From: Globodera rostochiensis
Lineage: Eukaryota; Nematoda; Chromadorea; Rhabditida; Heteroderidae
Reading direction: 5' to 3'
Length of the DNA: 64,000 bases
Assembly (NCBI GenBank): GCA_018350325.1
Contig: JAEVLN010000013.1
Coordinates: 2,108,001-2,172,000 of the forward strand
How positions within the stretch are numbered: position 1 is the stretch's first letter; the number at the start of each line of letters is the position of its first letter. The notes below the pieces were generated by a model that was not told where the DNA came from, made no database searches, and saw only the letters and a program-made list of their open reading frames with translations. A program made the translations under genes and the position numbers. Positions 13,201 to 26,781 of the stretch are shown piece by piece.

Positions 13201-16200
13201 CTTGGGTGGGATTCGGACTGGTGGATTGACCTTATTGGCTTGGGTGGGGGATTCGGACGGTTGGTATTCGGACGGGTGGTATTCGGCGGGTGGGATTCCG
13301 GAACGGGTGGGATTTCGGACGGTGGGATTCTGACCTTTTTTTTACTGGGTGGGATTCGGACGTGGGCTTCGGACCTTTTTTGGCTTTGGTGGGATTCGGA
13401 CGGGGGGATTCGGACCTTTATTGGCTTGGGTGGGATTCGGACGGGTGGGATTCGACGGGGTGGATTCGGCTGGTGGGATTCGGACGGGTGTGATTCGGAC
13501 GGGTGGGATTCGGACCTTTTTTGGCTTGGGTGGGATTCGGACGGGTGGGATTCGGAACCTTTTTGGCGGGTGGGATTCGGACGGTGGGATTCGGACCTTT
13601 TTGGCTTGGGTGGATTCGGACGGGTGGGATTCGGACCTTTTTGGTGGGTGGGATTCGGAGGGTGGGATTCGGACCTTTTTGGCTTGGGTGGGATTCGGAC
13701 GGGTGGGATTCGGACGGGTGGGATTCGGACCTTTTTTGGCTTGGGTGGGATTCGGACGGGTGGGATTCGGACCTTTTTTGGCTTGGGTGGGATTCGGACG
13801 GTTGGGATTCGGACCTTTTTTGGCTTGGGTAGGATTCGGACGGGTGGGATTCGGACGGGTGGGATTCGGACCTTTTTTGGCTTGGGTGGGGTTCGGACGG
13901 GTGGGATTCGGACCTTTTTTGGCTTGGGTGGGATTCGGACGGGTGGGATTCGGACCGGGTGGATTCGGACCTTTTTGGGCTGGGTGGGATTCGGCCGTTT
14001 GGATTGGCGGGTGGGATTCGGAGGGTGGGATTCGGACGGGTGGGATTCGGACGGTGGATTGGCGGGTGGGATTCGGCCCTTTATTGGCTGGGTGGGATTC
14101 GGACGGGTGGGATGGAGGGTGGGATTCGGACGGGTGGGATTCGGACCTTTTTTGGCTTGGGTGGGATTCGGACGGGTGGGATTCGGACGGGTGGGATTCG
14201 GACGGGTGGGATTCGGACCTTTATTGGCTTGGGTGGGATTCGGACGGGTGGGATTCGGACGGGTGGGATTCGGACGGGTTGGGATTGGGGGTGGATTCGG
14301 ACCTTTTTTGGCTTGGGTGGGATTCGGACCGGGTGGGATCGGGTGGGATTCGGACCTTTTTGGCTTGGGTGGGATTCGGACCTTTATTGGCTTGGGTGGG
14401 ATTCGGACGGGTGGGATTCGGACCTTTTTTGGCTTGGGTGGGATTCGGACCTTTATTGGCTTGGGTGGGATTCGGACGGGTGGGATTCGGACCTTTTTTG
14501 GCTTGGGTGGGATTCGGACGGGTGGGATTCGGACCTTTTTGGCTTGGGTGGGATTCGGACCTTTTTTGGCTTGGGTGGGATTCGGACCTTTTTTGGCTTG
14601 GGTGGGATTCGGACCTTTTTTGGCTTGGGTGGGATTCGGACCTTTTTTGGCTTGGGTGGGATTCGGACGGGTGGGATTCGGACGGGTGGGATTCGGACCT
14701 TTTTTGGCTTGGGTGGGATTCGGACCTTTTTTGGCTTGGGTGGGATTCGGACCTTTTTTGGCTTGGGTGGGATTCGGACGGGTGGGATTCGGACGGGTGG
14801 GATTCGGACCTTTTTTGGCTTGGGTGGGATTCGGACCTTTATTGGCCTGGGTGGGAATTCGGACCTTTTTTGGCTTGGTGGGATCGGACGGGGATTCGGA
14901 CGGGTGGGATTCGGACCTTTTTTGGCTTGGGTGGGATTCGGACTTTTTGGCTTGGGTGGGATTCGGCCCGGGTGGGATTCGGACCTTTTTTGGCTTGGGT
15001 GGGATTCGGACCTTTTTTGGCTTGGGTGGGATTCGGACCTTTATTGGCTTGGGTGGGATTCGGACCTTTTTTGGCTTGGGTGGGATTCGGACCTTTTTTG
15101 GCTTGGGTGGGATTCGGACCTTTTTGGCTTGGGTGGGATTCGGACCTTTTTGGCTTGGGTGGGATTCGGACGGGTGGGATTCGGACCTTTTTGGCTTGGG
15201 TGGGATTCGGACCTTTTTTGGCTTGGGTGGGATTCGGACCTTTTTGGCTTGGGTGGGATTCGGACGGGTGGGATTCGGACCTTTTTTGGCTTGGGTGGGA
15301 TTCGGACCTTTTTTGGCTTGGGTGGGATTCGGACCTTTTTTGGCTTGGGTGGGATTCGGACCTTTTTTGGCTTGGGTGGGATTCGGACGGGTGGGATTCG
15401 GACCTTTTTTGGCTTGGGTGGGATTCGGACCTTTTTTGGCTTGGGTGGGATTCGGACGGGTGGGATTCGGACCTTTTTTGGCTTGGGTGGGATTCGGACC
15501 CTTTTTGGCGGTGGGATTCGGACCTTTTTTGGCTTGGGGGGATTCGGACCTTTATTGGCTTGGGTGGGATTCGGACCTTTTTGGCTTGGGTGGGATTGGA
15601 CGGGTGGGATTCGGACCTTTTTTGGCTTGGGTGGGATTCGGACCTTTTTTGGCTTGGGTGGGGATTCGGACGGGTGGGATTCGGACCTTTATTGGCTTGG
15701 GGATTCGGACGGTGGATTGGCTTGGGTGGGATTCGGACGGTGGGATTCGGACCTATTGGCTTGGGTGGTGATTGGGTGGGATTTCGGACCTTTTTTGGCT
15801 TGGGTGGGATTCGACCTTTATTGGCTTGGGTGGATTCGGACGGGTGGGATTCGGACCTTTTTGGCTTGGTGGGATTCGGACCTTTATTGGACGGTGGGAT
15901 TCGGACCTTTTTTGGCTTGGGTGGGATTCGGACCTTTTTTGGCTTGGGTGGATTCGGACGGGTGGGATTCGGACCTTTTTGGCTTGGGTGGGATTCGGAC
16001 GGGTGGATTCAAGGCTGGGGATTGGACCTTTATTGGCTGGGTGGATTCGGACGGGTGGGATTCGGCTTGGTGGGATTCGGACCTTTTTGGCTTGGGTGGG
16101 ATTCGGGGTGGGATTCGGACCTTTATTGCTTGGGTGGGATTCGGACCTTTATTGGCTTGGGTGGGATTCGGACGGTGGGATTCGGGTGTTTTGGCTTGGG

Positions 16201-19200
16201 TGGGATTCGGACCTTTTTTGCTTGGGTGGGCGGTTCGGATCCTTTTTGGCTTGGGTGGGATTCGGACCTTTATTGGCTTGGGTGGGATTCGGTACCTTTA
16301 TTGGCGGGTGGGATTCGGACGGGTGGGATTCGGACCTTTTTTGGCTTGGGTGGGATTCGGACGGGTGGGATTCGGACCTTTTTTGGCTTGGGTAGGATTC
16401 GGACGGGTGGGATTCGGACCTTTTTTGGCTTGGGTAGGATTCGGACGGGTGGGATTCGGACCTTTTTTGGCTTGGGTGGGATTCGGACGGGTGGGATTCG
16501 GACGGGTGGGATTCGGACGGGTGGGATTCGGACCTTTTTTGGGGGTGGGATTCGGACGGGTGGGATTCGGACGGGTGGGATTCGGACCTTTTTGGCTTGG
16601 GTGGGATTCGGACGGGTGGGATTCGGACCCTTTATTGGCTTGGGTGGGATTCGGACGGGTGGGATTGGACGGGTGGATTCGGACGGGTGGGATTCGGCCC
16701 GGTGGGTGGGATTCGGACGGGTGGGTTCGGATGGGATTCGGAGGGTGGGATTCGGACCTTTATTGGCTTGGGTGGGATTCGGACGGTGGGATTCGGACGG
16801 TGGGATTCGGCGGGTGGGATTCGGACCTTTATTGGCTTGGGTGGATTCGGACGGGTGGGATTCGGGGGTGGGATTCGGACGGGTGGGATTCGGACCTTTA
16901 TTGCTTGGGTGGGATTCGGCCCTTTTTGGGGGTGGGATTCGGACGGGTGGGATTCGGGGGTGGATTCGGACCTTTTGGTTTGGTGGATTCGGAGGGTGGG
17001 ATTCGGCCCTTTATTGGCGGTGGGATTCGGACCTTTATTGGCTTGGGTGGGATTCGGACGGGTGGGATTCGGACTGGGATCGGACGGGTGGGATTCGGAC
17101 CTTTTTGGCTTGGGTGGGATTCGGACGGGTGGGATTCGACCTTTATTGGCTTGGGTGGGATTCGGATTTTGGCGGGTGGGATTGGTTTTTTTTGGGGGGG
17201 TTGGTTTTTGGCGGGTGGGATTCGGACCTTTTTGGCTTGGGTGGGATTCGGTTTTTTGGGGGGGGTTTGGGGGTGGGATTCGGCCCTTTTTTGGGGGGGG
17301 ATTCGGACCTTTTTGCTTGGGGGGGAAATTTTTTTTGGGGGGGGGGTTTTTTTTGGTTGGGGGGATTGGCGGGGGGGGGTTTTTGGGGGTGGGATTCGGA
17401 CCTTTATTGGCTTGGGTGGGATTCGGTTTTTTTGGGGGGGGGTTTGGGGGTGGGATTCGGACCTTTTTGGCTTGGGTGGGATTGGGAAAACCCTTTTTTG
17501 GCTTGGGTGGGATTCGGCCCGGTTGGGTGGGCCCTTTTTTTGGTTGGGTGGCCCTTTTTTTTGGTTGGGGGGTTTGGCCTTTTTGGTTGGGGGGTTCGGA
17601 CCTTTTTTGGTTGGGGGGGGTTTTTTGGGGGGGGTTGGTTTTTTTTTTGGGGGGTTGGCCTTTTTGGCTGGGTGGGATTCGGACTGGGTTGGTTTTTGGG
17701 GGTGGGATTCGGACCTTTTTGGCTTGGGGGGATTCGGACCTTTTTTGGCTTGGGTGGGTTGGTTTTTTTTTGGGGGGGTTGGTTTTTTTTGGGGGGGTTG
17801 GGGGTGGGATTCGGACCTTTTTGGCTTGGGTGGGATTCGGACCTTTTTGGCTTGGGTGGGATTCGGCTGGGTTGGTTTTTTTTTGGGGGGGTTGGTTTTT
17901 TTTTTGGGGGGTTGGTTTTTTCTTGGGGGGGGGTTGGTTTTTTGGGGGGGTTTGGCCTTTTTGGTTGGGTGGGATTCGGACCTTTTTTGGGGGGGGGGGG
18001 GTTTTTTGGCGGGGGGGGTTTTTGCGGGTGGGATTCGGACCTTTATTGGCTTGGGTGGGATTCCCTTTTTGGCTTGGGGGGATCGGACCTTTTTGGCTTG
18101 GGTGGGATTCGGACGGGTGGGATTCGGACCTTTTTGGCTTGGTGGGATTCGGCCCGGTTTTGGGGGATTCGGACCTTTTTGGCTTGGGTGGGATTCCCGG
18201 GGGTGGGATTCGGACTGGGTTGGAATTGGCGGGTGGGATTCGGACCTTTTTTGGTTTGGGTGGGATTCGGCCCTTTTTGGTTGGGTTTTTTGGGGGGGGA
18301 TTCGGACCTTTTTTGGCTGGGTGGGATTCGGACGGGTGGGATTCGGACTTTTGGCTTGGGTGGGATTCGGACCTTTATGGCTTGGGTGGGATTCGGACGG
18401 GTGGGATTCGGACCTTTATTGGATTCGGACGGGTGGATTTCGGACCTTTTTGGCTTGGGTGGGATTCGGACCTTTTTGCTTGGGTGGGATTCGGCTTTTG
18501 GCTGGGTGGGATTCGGACCTTTTTGGCTTGGGTGGGATTCGGACGGGTGGGATTGGACCTTTATTGGCTTGGGTGGGATTCGGACGGGTGGGATTCGGAC
18601 CTTTATTGGTTGGTGGGATTCGGACGCTTGGTGGGATTCGGACCTTTTTGGCTTGGTGGGATTCGGACCTTTTTGGCTTGGGTGGGATTCGACGGGTGGG
18701 ATTCGGACCTTTTTTGGCTTGGGTGGGATTCGACCTTTATTGGCTTGGGTGGGATTCGGACGGGTGGGATTCGGACCTTTTTTGGATTCGGGTGGGATTC
18801 GGACCTTTATTGGCTTGGGTGGGATTCGGACGGGTTTTGGATTGGCTTGTGGATTCGGACCTTTATTGGCTTGGGTGGGATTCGGACGGGTGGATTCGGA
18901 CCTTTATTGCTTGGGTGGGATTCGGACGGTGGGTGGGGATTCGGACCTTTTTGGCTTGGGTGGGATTGGACCTTTATTGGCTTCGGACGGGTGGGATTCG
19001 GACCTTTTTGGCTTGGGTGGGATTCGACCTTTTTTGGCTTGGGTGGGATTCGGACCGGTGGATTGGGTTGATTGGACTTGGGTGGTTCGGACCTTATGGC
19101 TTGGGTGGGATTCGGCGGATTCCCTTATTGGCTTGGGTGGGACTTTGGCTTGGGTGGGATTCGGACCTTTATTGGCTTGGGTGGGATTCGGACGGGTGGG

Positions 19201-19588
19201 ATTGGACCTTTTTGGCTTGGGTGGGATTCGGACCTTATTGGCTGGGTGGGATTCGGACCTTTTTGGCTTGGGTGGGATTCGGACCTTTTTTGGCTTGGGT
19301 GGGATTCGGACCTTATTGGCTGGGTGGGATTCGGACCTTTTTTGGCTTGGGTGGGATTCGGACCTTATTGGCTTGGGTGGATTCGGCCCTTTTTTTGGCT
19401 TGGGTGGGATTCGGACCTTTATTGGCTTGGGTGGGATTCGCCCTTATTGGCTGGGGGGATTCGGACCTTTTTGGCTTGGGTGGGATTCGGACGGGTGGAT
19501 TCGGACCTTTTTGGCTTGGGTGGGATTCGGACCTTTATTGGCTTGGGTGGGATTCGGCCTTTATTGGCGGGGGGGATTCGGACCTTTT

Positions 19589-19641
<53 letters not shown>

Positions 19642-22600
19642 CCCCCCCCCCCCCCCCCCCGGGGTGGGGGTTTTTGGTTGGGGGGGGCCTTTTTGGCTTG
19701 GGTGGGATTCGGCCCTTTTTTGGTTTTGGGGGGGGTTTTTGGGGGGGGTTTTTTTGGGGGGGGGGACCTTTTTGGTTTGGGGTTTTGGGGGATTTTGGGG
19801 GTGGGATTCGGCCCCGGGGGTGGGATTCGGACCTTTTTGGCTTGGGTGGGATCGGACTGGGTTGGTTTTTGGCGGGTGGGATTCGGACCTTTTTGGCTTG
19901 GGTGGGATTCGCCGGGGGTGGGATTCGGCCCGGGGTTTGGGTTGGTTTTTGGGGGGGGGGGGGGGGTTTTTTTTTTGGCTTGGGTGGGATTCGGACCTTT
20001 ATTGGCTTGGGTGGGATTCGGACGGGTGGATTCGGACCTTTTTGGTTTGGGGGGGAAATTTTTGGGGGGGGTTTGGCCCCTTTTTGGTGGGGGGGATTCG
20101 GCCCTTTTTGGGGGGGGTTTGGTTTTTGGGGGGGGGTTTCGGCCCTTTTTTGGTTGGGTGGGATTCGGACCTTTATTGGCTTGGGGGGGAAAATTTTTTG
20201 GGGGTGGATTCGGCCCCGGGGGTGGGATTCGGACCTTTTTGGCTTGGGGGGGGAGGGGGGGGGGGTGGTTTTTTGGTTGGGGGGGAAATTTTTTTGGTTG
20301 GGGGTTAGGGGGTTTGGTTTTTGGGGTGGGATTCGGTTTTTTTTGGGGGGGGGTTTGGGGGTGGGATTCGGACCTTTATTGGCTTGGGTTGGTTTTTCGG
20401 GGGGGGTTTTTTGGTTGGGTGGGATTCGGCCCGGGGGTGGGATGGGCCCTTTTGGTTGGGTTTGGGGGTGGGATTCGGACCTTTATTGGCTTGGGTGGGA
20501 TCGGCCCCGGGGGTGGGATTCGGACCGGGGGGGGGTTTCGGACCTTTTTGGCTTGGGGGGTGGAAATTTCGGACCTTTTTTGGCTTGGGGGGTTGGAAGG
20601 TTGGGGGGATTCGGACCTTTTGGCTTGGGTGGGATTCGGACCTTTTTGGCTTGGGGGGGGGACGGGGGGATTCGGACCTTTTGGGTGGGGGGATTCGGAC
20701 CTTTTGGCTTGGGGGGATTCGGACGTGGGGGGGATTCGACCTTTTTTGGCTTGGGGGGGATTCGGACCTTTTGGCTTGGGGGGATTCGGACGGGTGGATT
20801 CGGCCACTTTTTGGCGGGGGGGATTCGGACGGGGGGGATTCGGACCTTTTTTGGCTGGGGGGATTCGGACGGGGGGGATTCGGACCTTTTTGGCTTGGGA
20901 TTCGGACTTTTTGGGGGGGATTCGGACCTTTTTGGCTTGGGGGGAATCGGACGGGGGGATTCGGACCTTTTTGCTTGGGGGGATTCGGACTTTTTGGCTT
21001 GGGGATTCGGACGGGGGGATTCGGACCTTTTTGGCTTGGGGGGGATTGGACGGGTGGGGATTCGGACCTTTATTGGGGGGGGGGATTCGGACTTTTTTAG
21101 CTTGGGGATGGATTCAGCACCTTTTTTTGGCTTGGGGAGGATTCGGACGTGGGGTTGGGGGGATTCGGACCTTTTTGGCTTGGGGGGTTGGTTTTTGGCG
21201 GGTGGGATTGGACTGGGTTGGAATTGGCGGGTGGGATTCGGACCTTTATTGGCTTGGGTGGGATTCGGGGGTGGGATTCGGACCTTTTTGGCTTGGGGGG
21301 ATTCGGACGGTGGGGATTCGGACTTTTGCGGGGGGATTCGGAACTATTGGCTTGGGGGGGATTCGGACGGGGGGGGATTCGGACCTTTGGCTTGGGGGGG
21401 ATTCGGACCTTTTGGCTTGGGGGGATTCGGACGGGGGGATTCGACTTTTTGGCTTGGGGGGATTCGACTTTTGCTTGGGGGGATTCGACGTGTGGGATTC
21501 GGCCGGGGGGATCGGACCTTTTTGGTTGGGTGGGATCGGACGTGGTGGGATTCGGACCTTTTTGCTGGATTGGGGGGGATTCGGACCTTTTTGGCTTGGG
21601 TGGGGATTCGATTCGGCTTGGTGGATTCGGACCGTTGGGGGGGATTTGGACCGGGGGGATCGGACCTTGGATGGGGGGGGATCAGGACTTTTTGGCTTGT
21701 GGGATTCGGGGGGGGATTCGGACCTTTTTGGCTTGGGGGGTTCGGACCTTTTTGGCTTGGTGGGATTCGGATCCTTTTTGCTGGCTTGGGGGGATTCGGC
21801 CTTTTTGGCTTGGGGGGATCGGACTTATTGGCTTGGGGGATTCGGACCTTTTTGGCTTGGTGGGATTCGGACCTTTTTGGCTTGGGTGGGATTCGGACGG
21901 GTGGGATTCGGACCTTTATTGGCTTGGGTGGGATTCGGACCTTTATTGGCTTGGGTGGGATTCGGACCTTTATTGGCTTGGGTGGGATTCGGACGGGTGG
22001 GATTCGGACCTTTATTGGCTTGGGTGGGATTCGGACGGGTGGGATTCGGACCTTTTTGGCTTGGGTGGGATTCGGACCTTTATTGGCTTGGGTGGGATTC
22101 GGACGGGTGGGATTCGGACCTTTTTGGCTTGGGTGGGATTCGGACCTTTATTGGCTTGGGTGGGATTCGGACGGGTGGGATTCGGACCTTTATTGGCTTG
22201 GGTGGGATTCGGACCTTTATTGGCTTGGGTGGGATTCGGACCTTTATTGGCTTGGGTGGGATTCGGACGGGTGGGATTCGGACCTTTATTGGCTTGGGTG
22301 GGATTCGGACGGGTGGGATTCGGACCTTTTTGGCTTGGGTGGGATTCGGACGGGTGGGATTCGGACCTTTATTGGCTTGGGTGGGATTCGGACGGGTGGG
22401 ATTCGGACTTTATTGGCTTGGGTGGGATTCGGACGGGTGGGATTCGGACCTTTATTGGGTTGGGGTGGGATTCGGACGGGGGGTTCGGACCTTTATTGGC
22501 TTGGGGGATTCGGACGGGTGGGATTCGGACCTTTTTTGGCTTGGGTGGGATTCGGACGGGTGGGATTCGGACCTTTATTGGCTTGGGTGGGATTCGGACC

Positions 22601-25600
22601 TTTAATTGGCTTGGGTGGGTGGACCTTTTGGCTTGGGTGGATTCGGACCTTTATTGGCTTGGGTGGGATTCGGACCTTTTTTGGCTTGGGTGGGATTCGG
22701 ACCTTTTTGGCTTGGGTGGGATTCGGACCTTTTTTGGCTTGGGTGGGATTCGGACCTTTTTTGGCTTGGGTGGGATTCGGACCTTTATTGGCTTGGGTGG
22801 GATTCGGACCTTTTTTGGCTTGGGTGGGATTCGGACCTTTATTGGCTTGGGTGGGATTCGGACCCGTGGGATGGCTTTTGGTGGGGGTGGGATTCGGACG
22901 GGTGGGATTCGGACCTTTTTTGGCTTGGGTGGATTCGGACCTTTATTGGCTTGGGTGGGATTGGACTTTCGGACGGGTGGGATTCGGACTTTATTGGCTT
23001 GGTGGCTTGGGTGGGATTCGGACCTTTATTGGCTTGGGTGGGATTCGGCGGGTGGGATTCGGACCTTTTTGGCTTGGGTGGGATTCGGACGGGTGGGATT
23101 CGGACCTTTTGGTTGGGTGGGATTCGGACGGGTGGGATTCGGACCTTTTTTGGCTTGGGTGGGATTCGGACCTTTATTGGCTTGGGTGGGATTCGGACCT
23201 TTATTGGCTTGGGTGGGATTCGGACGGGTGGGATTCGGACCTTTATTGGCTTGGGTGGGATTCGGACCTTTATTGGCTTGGGTGGGATTCGGACGGGTGG
23301 GATTCGGACCTTTTTTGGCTTGGGTGGGATTCGGACCTTTATTGGCTTGGGTGGGATTCGGACGGGTGGGATTCGGACCTTTTTTGGCTTGGGTGGGATT
23401 CGGACCTTTTTTGGCTTGGGTGGGATTCGGACGGGTGGGATTCGGACCTTTTTTGGCTTGGGTGGGATTCGGACGGGTGGGATTCGGACCTTTATTGGCT
23501 TGGGTGGGATTCGGACCTTTTTTGGTGGGTGGTTGGTGGGTGGGATTGGACCTTTTTTGGCTTGGGTGGGATTCGGACCTTTATTGGCTGGGTGGGATTC
23601 GGACGGGGGGATTCGGACCTTTTTGGCTTGGGTGGGATTCGGACCTTTTTGGCTTGGGTGGGATTCGGACCTTTTATTGGCTTGGGTGGGATCGGACGGG
23701 TGGATTCGACCTTTATTGGCTTGGGTGGGATTCGGACCTTTATTGGCTTGGGTGGGATTCGGACGGTGGGATTCGGACCTTTTTTGGCTTGGTGGGATAG
23801 TGATTATTGGACGGGTTATTCGGACGGTGGGATTCGGCGGTGGGATTCGGACCTTTTATTGGCTTGGTGGGATTCGGAGGTGGGTTCGGACTTTTTGGCT
23901 GGATTCGGACCTTTTTTGGCTTGGGTGGGATTCGGACCTTTATGGCTTGGTTCGGAGGGTGGGATTCGGACCTTTATTGGCTTGGGTGGGATTCGGACGG
24001 TGGATTGGCTTGGGTGGGATTCGGACTTGGGTGGGATTCGGACCTTTTTTGGCTTGGTGGGTTCGGACCTTTATTGGCTTGGGTGGGATTCGGACGGGTG
24101 GGATTCGGACCTTTATTGGCTGGGTGGGATTCGGAGGCTTTGTGGGATTCGGACCTTTATTGGCTGGGATTGGGATTTCGCGGGTGGGATTCGGACCTTT
24201 ATTGGCTTGGGTGGGATTCGGACCTTTATTGGCTTGGGGGGATTCGGACGGGTGGATTCGACCTTTATGCGGGTGGATCGACCTTTATTGGCTTGGGGGG
24301 ATTCGGAACCTTTTGGCTGTGGGATTCGACCTTTATTGGCAGGGTGGGATTCGGACTTTTGGCTTGGGTGGGATTCGGACCTTATTGGCTTGGGTGGGAT
24401 TCGGACCTTTATTGGTTGGGTGGGATTCGGACCTTGGGATTCGGACTTGGGTGGGATTCGGACCTTTAGTTGGCTGGGTGGGTCGGACCTTTATTGGCTT
24501 GGGTGGGATTCGGACCTTTTATTGGCTTGGGTGGATTCGGACGGGTGGGATTCGGACCTTTATTGCTTGGGTGGGATTCGGACCTTTTTTGGTTGGGTGG
24601 GATTCGGACCTTTTTTGGGCTTGGGTGGGATTCGGACTTTATTGGCTTGGGGGGATTCGGAGGGTGGGATTCGGACCTTTGATTGGCTTGGGTGGGATTC
24701 GGACCTTTATGGCTTGGTGGGGATTCGGACCTTTATTATTAGGCTTGGGGTGTGATTCGGACCTTTATTGCTTGGGTGGATTACGGACCTTTATATGGCT
24801 TGTGGTGGTGATTCGGACGGGTGGGTTCGGACCTTTATTGGCTTGGGTGGGATTCGGACCTTTATTGGCTTGGGTGGGATTCGGACCTTTTTTGGCTTGG
24901 GTGGGATTCGGACGGGTGGGATTCGGACCTTTATTGGCTTGGGTGGGATTCGGACCTTTTTTGGCTTGGGTGGGATTCGGACCTTTATTGGCTTGGGTGG
25001 GATTCGGACCTTTATTGGCTTGGGTGGGATTCGGACCTTTATTGGCTTGGGTGGGATTCGGACGGGTGGGATTCGGACCTTTATTGGCTTGGGTGGGATT
25101 CGGACCTTATTGGCTTGGTGGGATTCGGACCTTTATTGGGCTTGGGTGGGATTCGGACCTTTTTTGGCTTGGGTGGGATTCGACGGGTGGGATTCGGACC
25201 TTTATTGGCTTGGGTGGGATTCGGACGGGTTGGGATTCCGGCCTTTATTGGCTTGGGTGGGATTCGGACCTTTATTGGCTTGGGTGGGATTCGGACCTTT
25301 TGGCTGGGTGGGATTCGGACCTTTTTGGCTGGGTGGGATTCGGACCTTTTGTGGCTATGCTTTGGGGGGATTCGGACCTTATTGCTTGGGATGGGATTCG
25401 GACCTTTATTGGCTTGGTGATTCGGACCTTTATTGGCTTGGGTGGATTCGGACCTGTGGATTATTATTGGTGGGTGGTTCGGACCTTTATTGGCTTGGGT
25501 GGGATTCGGACGGGTGGGATCGGACCTTTATTGGCTGGGTGGGATTCGGACCTTTATTGGCTTGGGTGGGATTCGGACCTTTTTGGATGGGTGGGTTCGG

Positions 25601-25973
25601 CCTTTATTGGCTTGGTGGGATTCGGACGGGTGGGATTCGGACCTTTATTGGCTTGGTGGGATTCGGACCTTTATTGGCTTGGGTGGGATTCGGACCTTTA
25701 TATTGCTTGGGTGGATTCGGACCTTTTTTGGCTTTGTGGGAGCGGACGGGTGGGATTCGGACCTTTATTGGCTTGGGTGGGATTCGGACCTTTTTTGGCT
25801 TGGGTGGGATTCGGACCTTTATTGGCTTGGGTGGGATTCGGACCTTTATTGGCTTGGGTGGGATTCGGACGGGTGGGATTCGGACCTTTTTTGGCTTGAG
25901 TGGGATTCGGACGGGTGGGATTCGGACCTTTTTTGGCTTGAGTGGGATTCGGACGGGTGGGATTCGGACCGGA
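10223..25973 (+). repeat. 15.7-kb two-module satellite array (27 bp + 15 bp)
   Basis: Built from two modules. Long A is GGGATTCGGAC plus CTTTTTTGGCTTGGGT (27 bp; variant A' has CTTTATTGG). Short B is GGGATTCGGACGGGT (15 bp). Both begin with the same 11 bp and both lengths are multiples of three. Neither contains a stop codon in any of the six frames, which explains the giant ORFs (up to about 3600 codons). Forward frames read GIRTFFGLG, GFGPFLAWV or DSDLFWLGW; the reverse reads PKPKKVRIP. No start context, splice structure or unique flanking coding sequence supports a protein. Variant A' is scarce at the left and common from about 16 kb rightward. Confidence 0.95.
17160..20560. other. Degraded G/T-run segment inside the satellite (probable consensus error)
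   Basis: Repeat units here dissolve into runs such as TTTTTTGGGGGGG, and 19579-19660 holds a T-run of about 50 followed by about 18 C. Intact units are interleaved with the damaged ones. This pattern fits failed consensus calling or a collapsed array better than biological mutation (inference). Confidence 0.6.
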
Positions 25974-26379
25974 AGCAGAAAAACTATCGAAATCCTAATA
26001 TTTTTTCGGTATCGGTATTTCTAAAATATCGAATAAAAATACCGCGGTAATACCGAAAAATACCGCGGCATTACCGTATCGTGCCGAACAATACTGGCCA
26101 AAGTACCGCACACTCGACTACGGCGGCCGCGAGACTTCGGGCTCCGGAAGAAGTGCCCGCTCCGCGGGGCGTTACTCGGCCTAATTTTCCGGTGCCAAAT
26201 GTACACCTCTTAAAAAACGATTTGACGATTTCTGTTGCGACGCGCTTGATCCAATTTTTTTTAAAAATATAAAAATGCTATATGAGCAAAAAATTCGTTC
26301 AACACAGGAAGTCTTTTTTTTCGGGTCGCTCCAGAGCAAACAAAGCCTTCTTCAAGTCCTTGCCCTACTCTGTCCATCT
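25974..26379. repeat. Array-to-gene junction with TACCGCGGTA palindromes
   Basis: Just beyond the last satellite unit, 25978-26100 carries inverted copies of GGTATCGG, AATACCGCGGTAATACC and CGGCATTACCG. They resemble the GGTACTTTTCGG palindromic family at 45345-45425 and 48690-48849. No coding exon seen. Confidence 0.4.
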
Positions 26380-26529
26380 TCAGCAGCACTTCGACATAAA
26401 GGCGTTTCGCTTTTCGTCCTCGCCTTCTGCTGACGACGGGGCTTTTAAGGCCGGGGAGGCCAAGCAACCGCTGATCATGTTGAACACGGACGCAACGTGG
26501 AAGTCTTCGCGAAAGAGGCGAACTGTGCG
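26380..26529 (-). CDS. Candidate alternative last exon 3 of the nuclear receptor
   Basis: On the minus strand a CGCCCCTTTCAG acceptor opens an exon reading RTVRLFREDFHVASVFNMIS, ending in TGA after 49 codons. It is closely similar to the start of the receptor's annotated terminal exon ([20 protein letters not shown] at 28215) and starts in the same phase (0). It lies downstream of the receptor on the same strand, so it is either an alternative 3' exon supplying LBD helices 11-12 or the only remnant of a duplicated receptor. No other receptor exon lies between 26530 and 28000. Confidence 0.6.
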   Translation of the reverse strand, partial: RTVRLFREDFHVASVFNMISGCLASPALKAPSSAEGEDEKRNAFMSKCC

Positions 26530-26781
26530 CTGAAAGGGGCGGAGGAAGTCCAACTGCTCGATCTCTGATCATCGTGATGGCTGACCAAAATGGGAAAAGG
26601 ACAATAGCGAATGATTGCGTTAGTGTGTAAAACATAATTGGAAAATCGATCGAAAGGTCCAATTTGGCAATTTTAGGGGGCAGAATGTGAAACGAAGTTT
26701 ATAGAGGTAGAAAAGACAAAGACAGTCGCCTTAGACGTCCTCATCGACATGAGTTGAAGTCAATTTCAGTCTTTCGTCCGA

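Noticed and set aside
10200..25983. Giant ORFs (up to about 3600 codons) across the satellite
   Set aside because: Both repeat modules lack stops in every frame, so openness is expected. There is no start context, splice pattern or unique domain.
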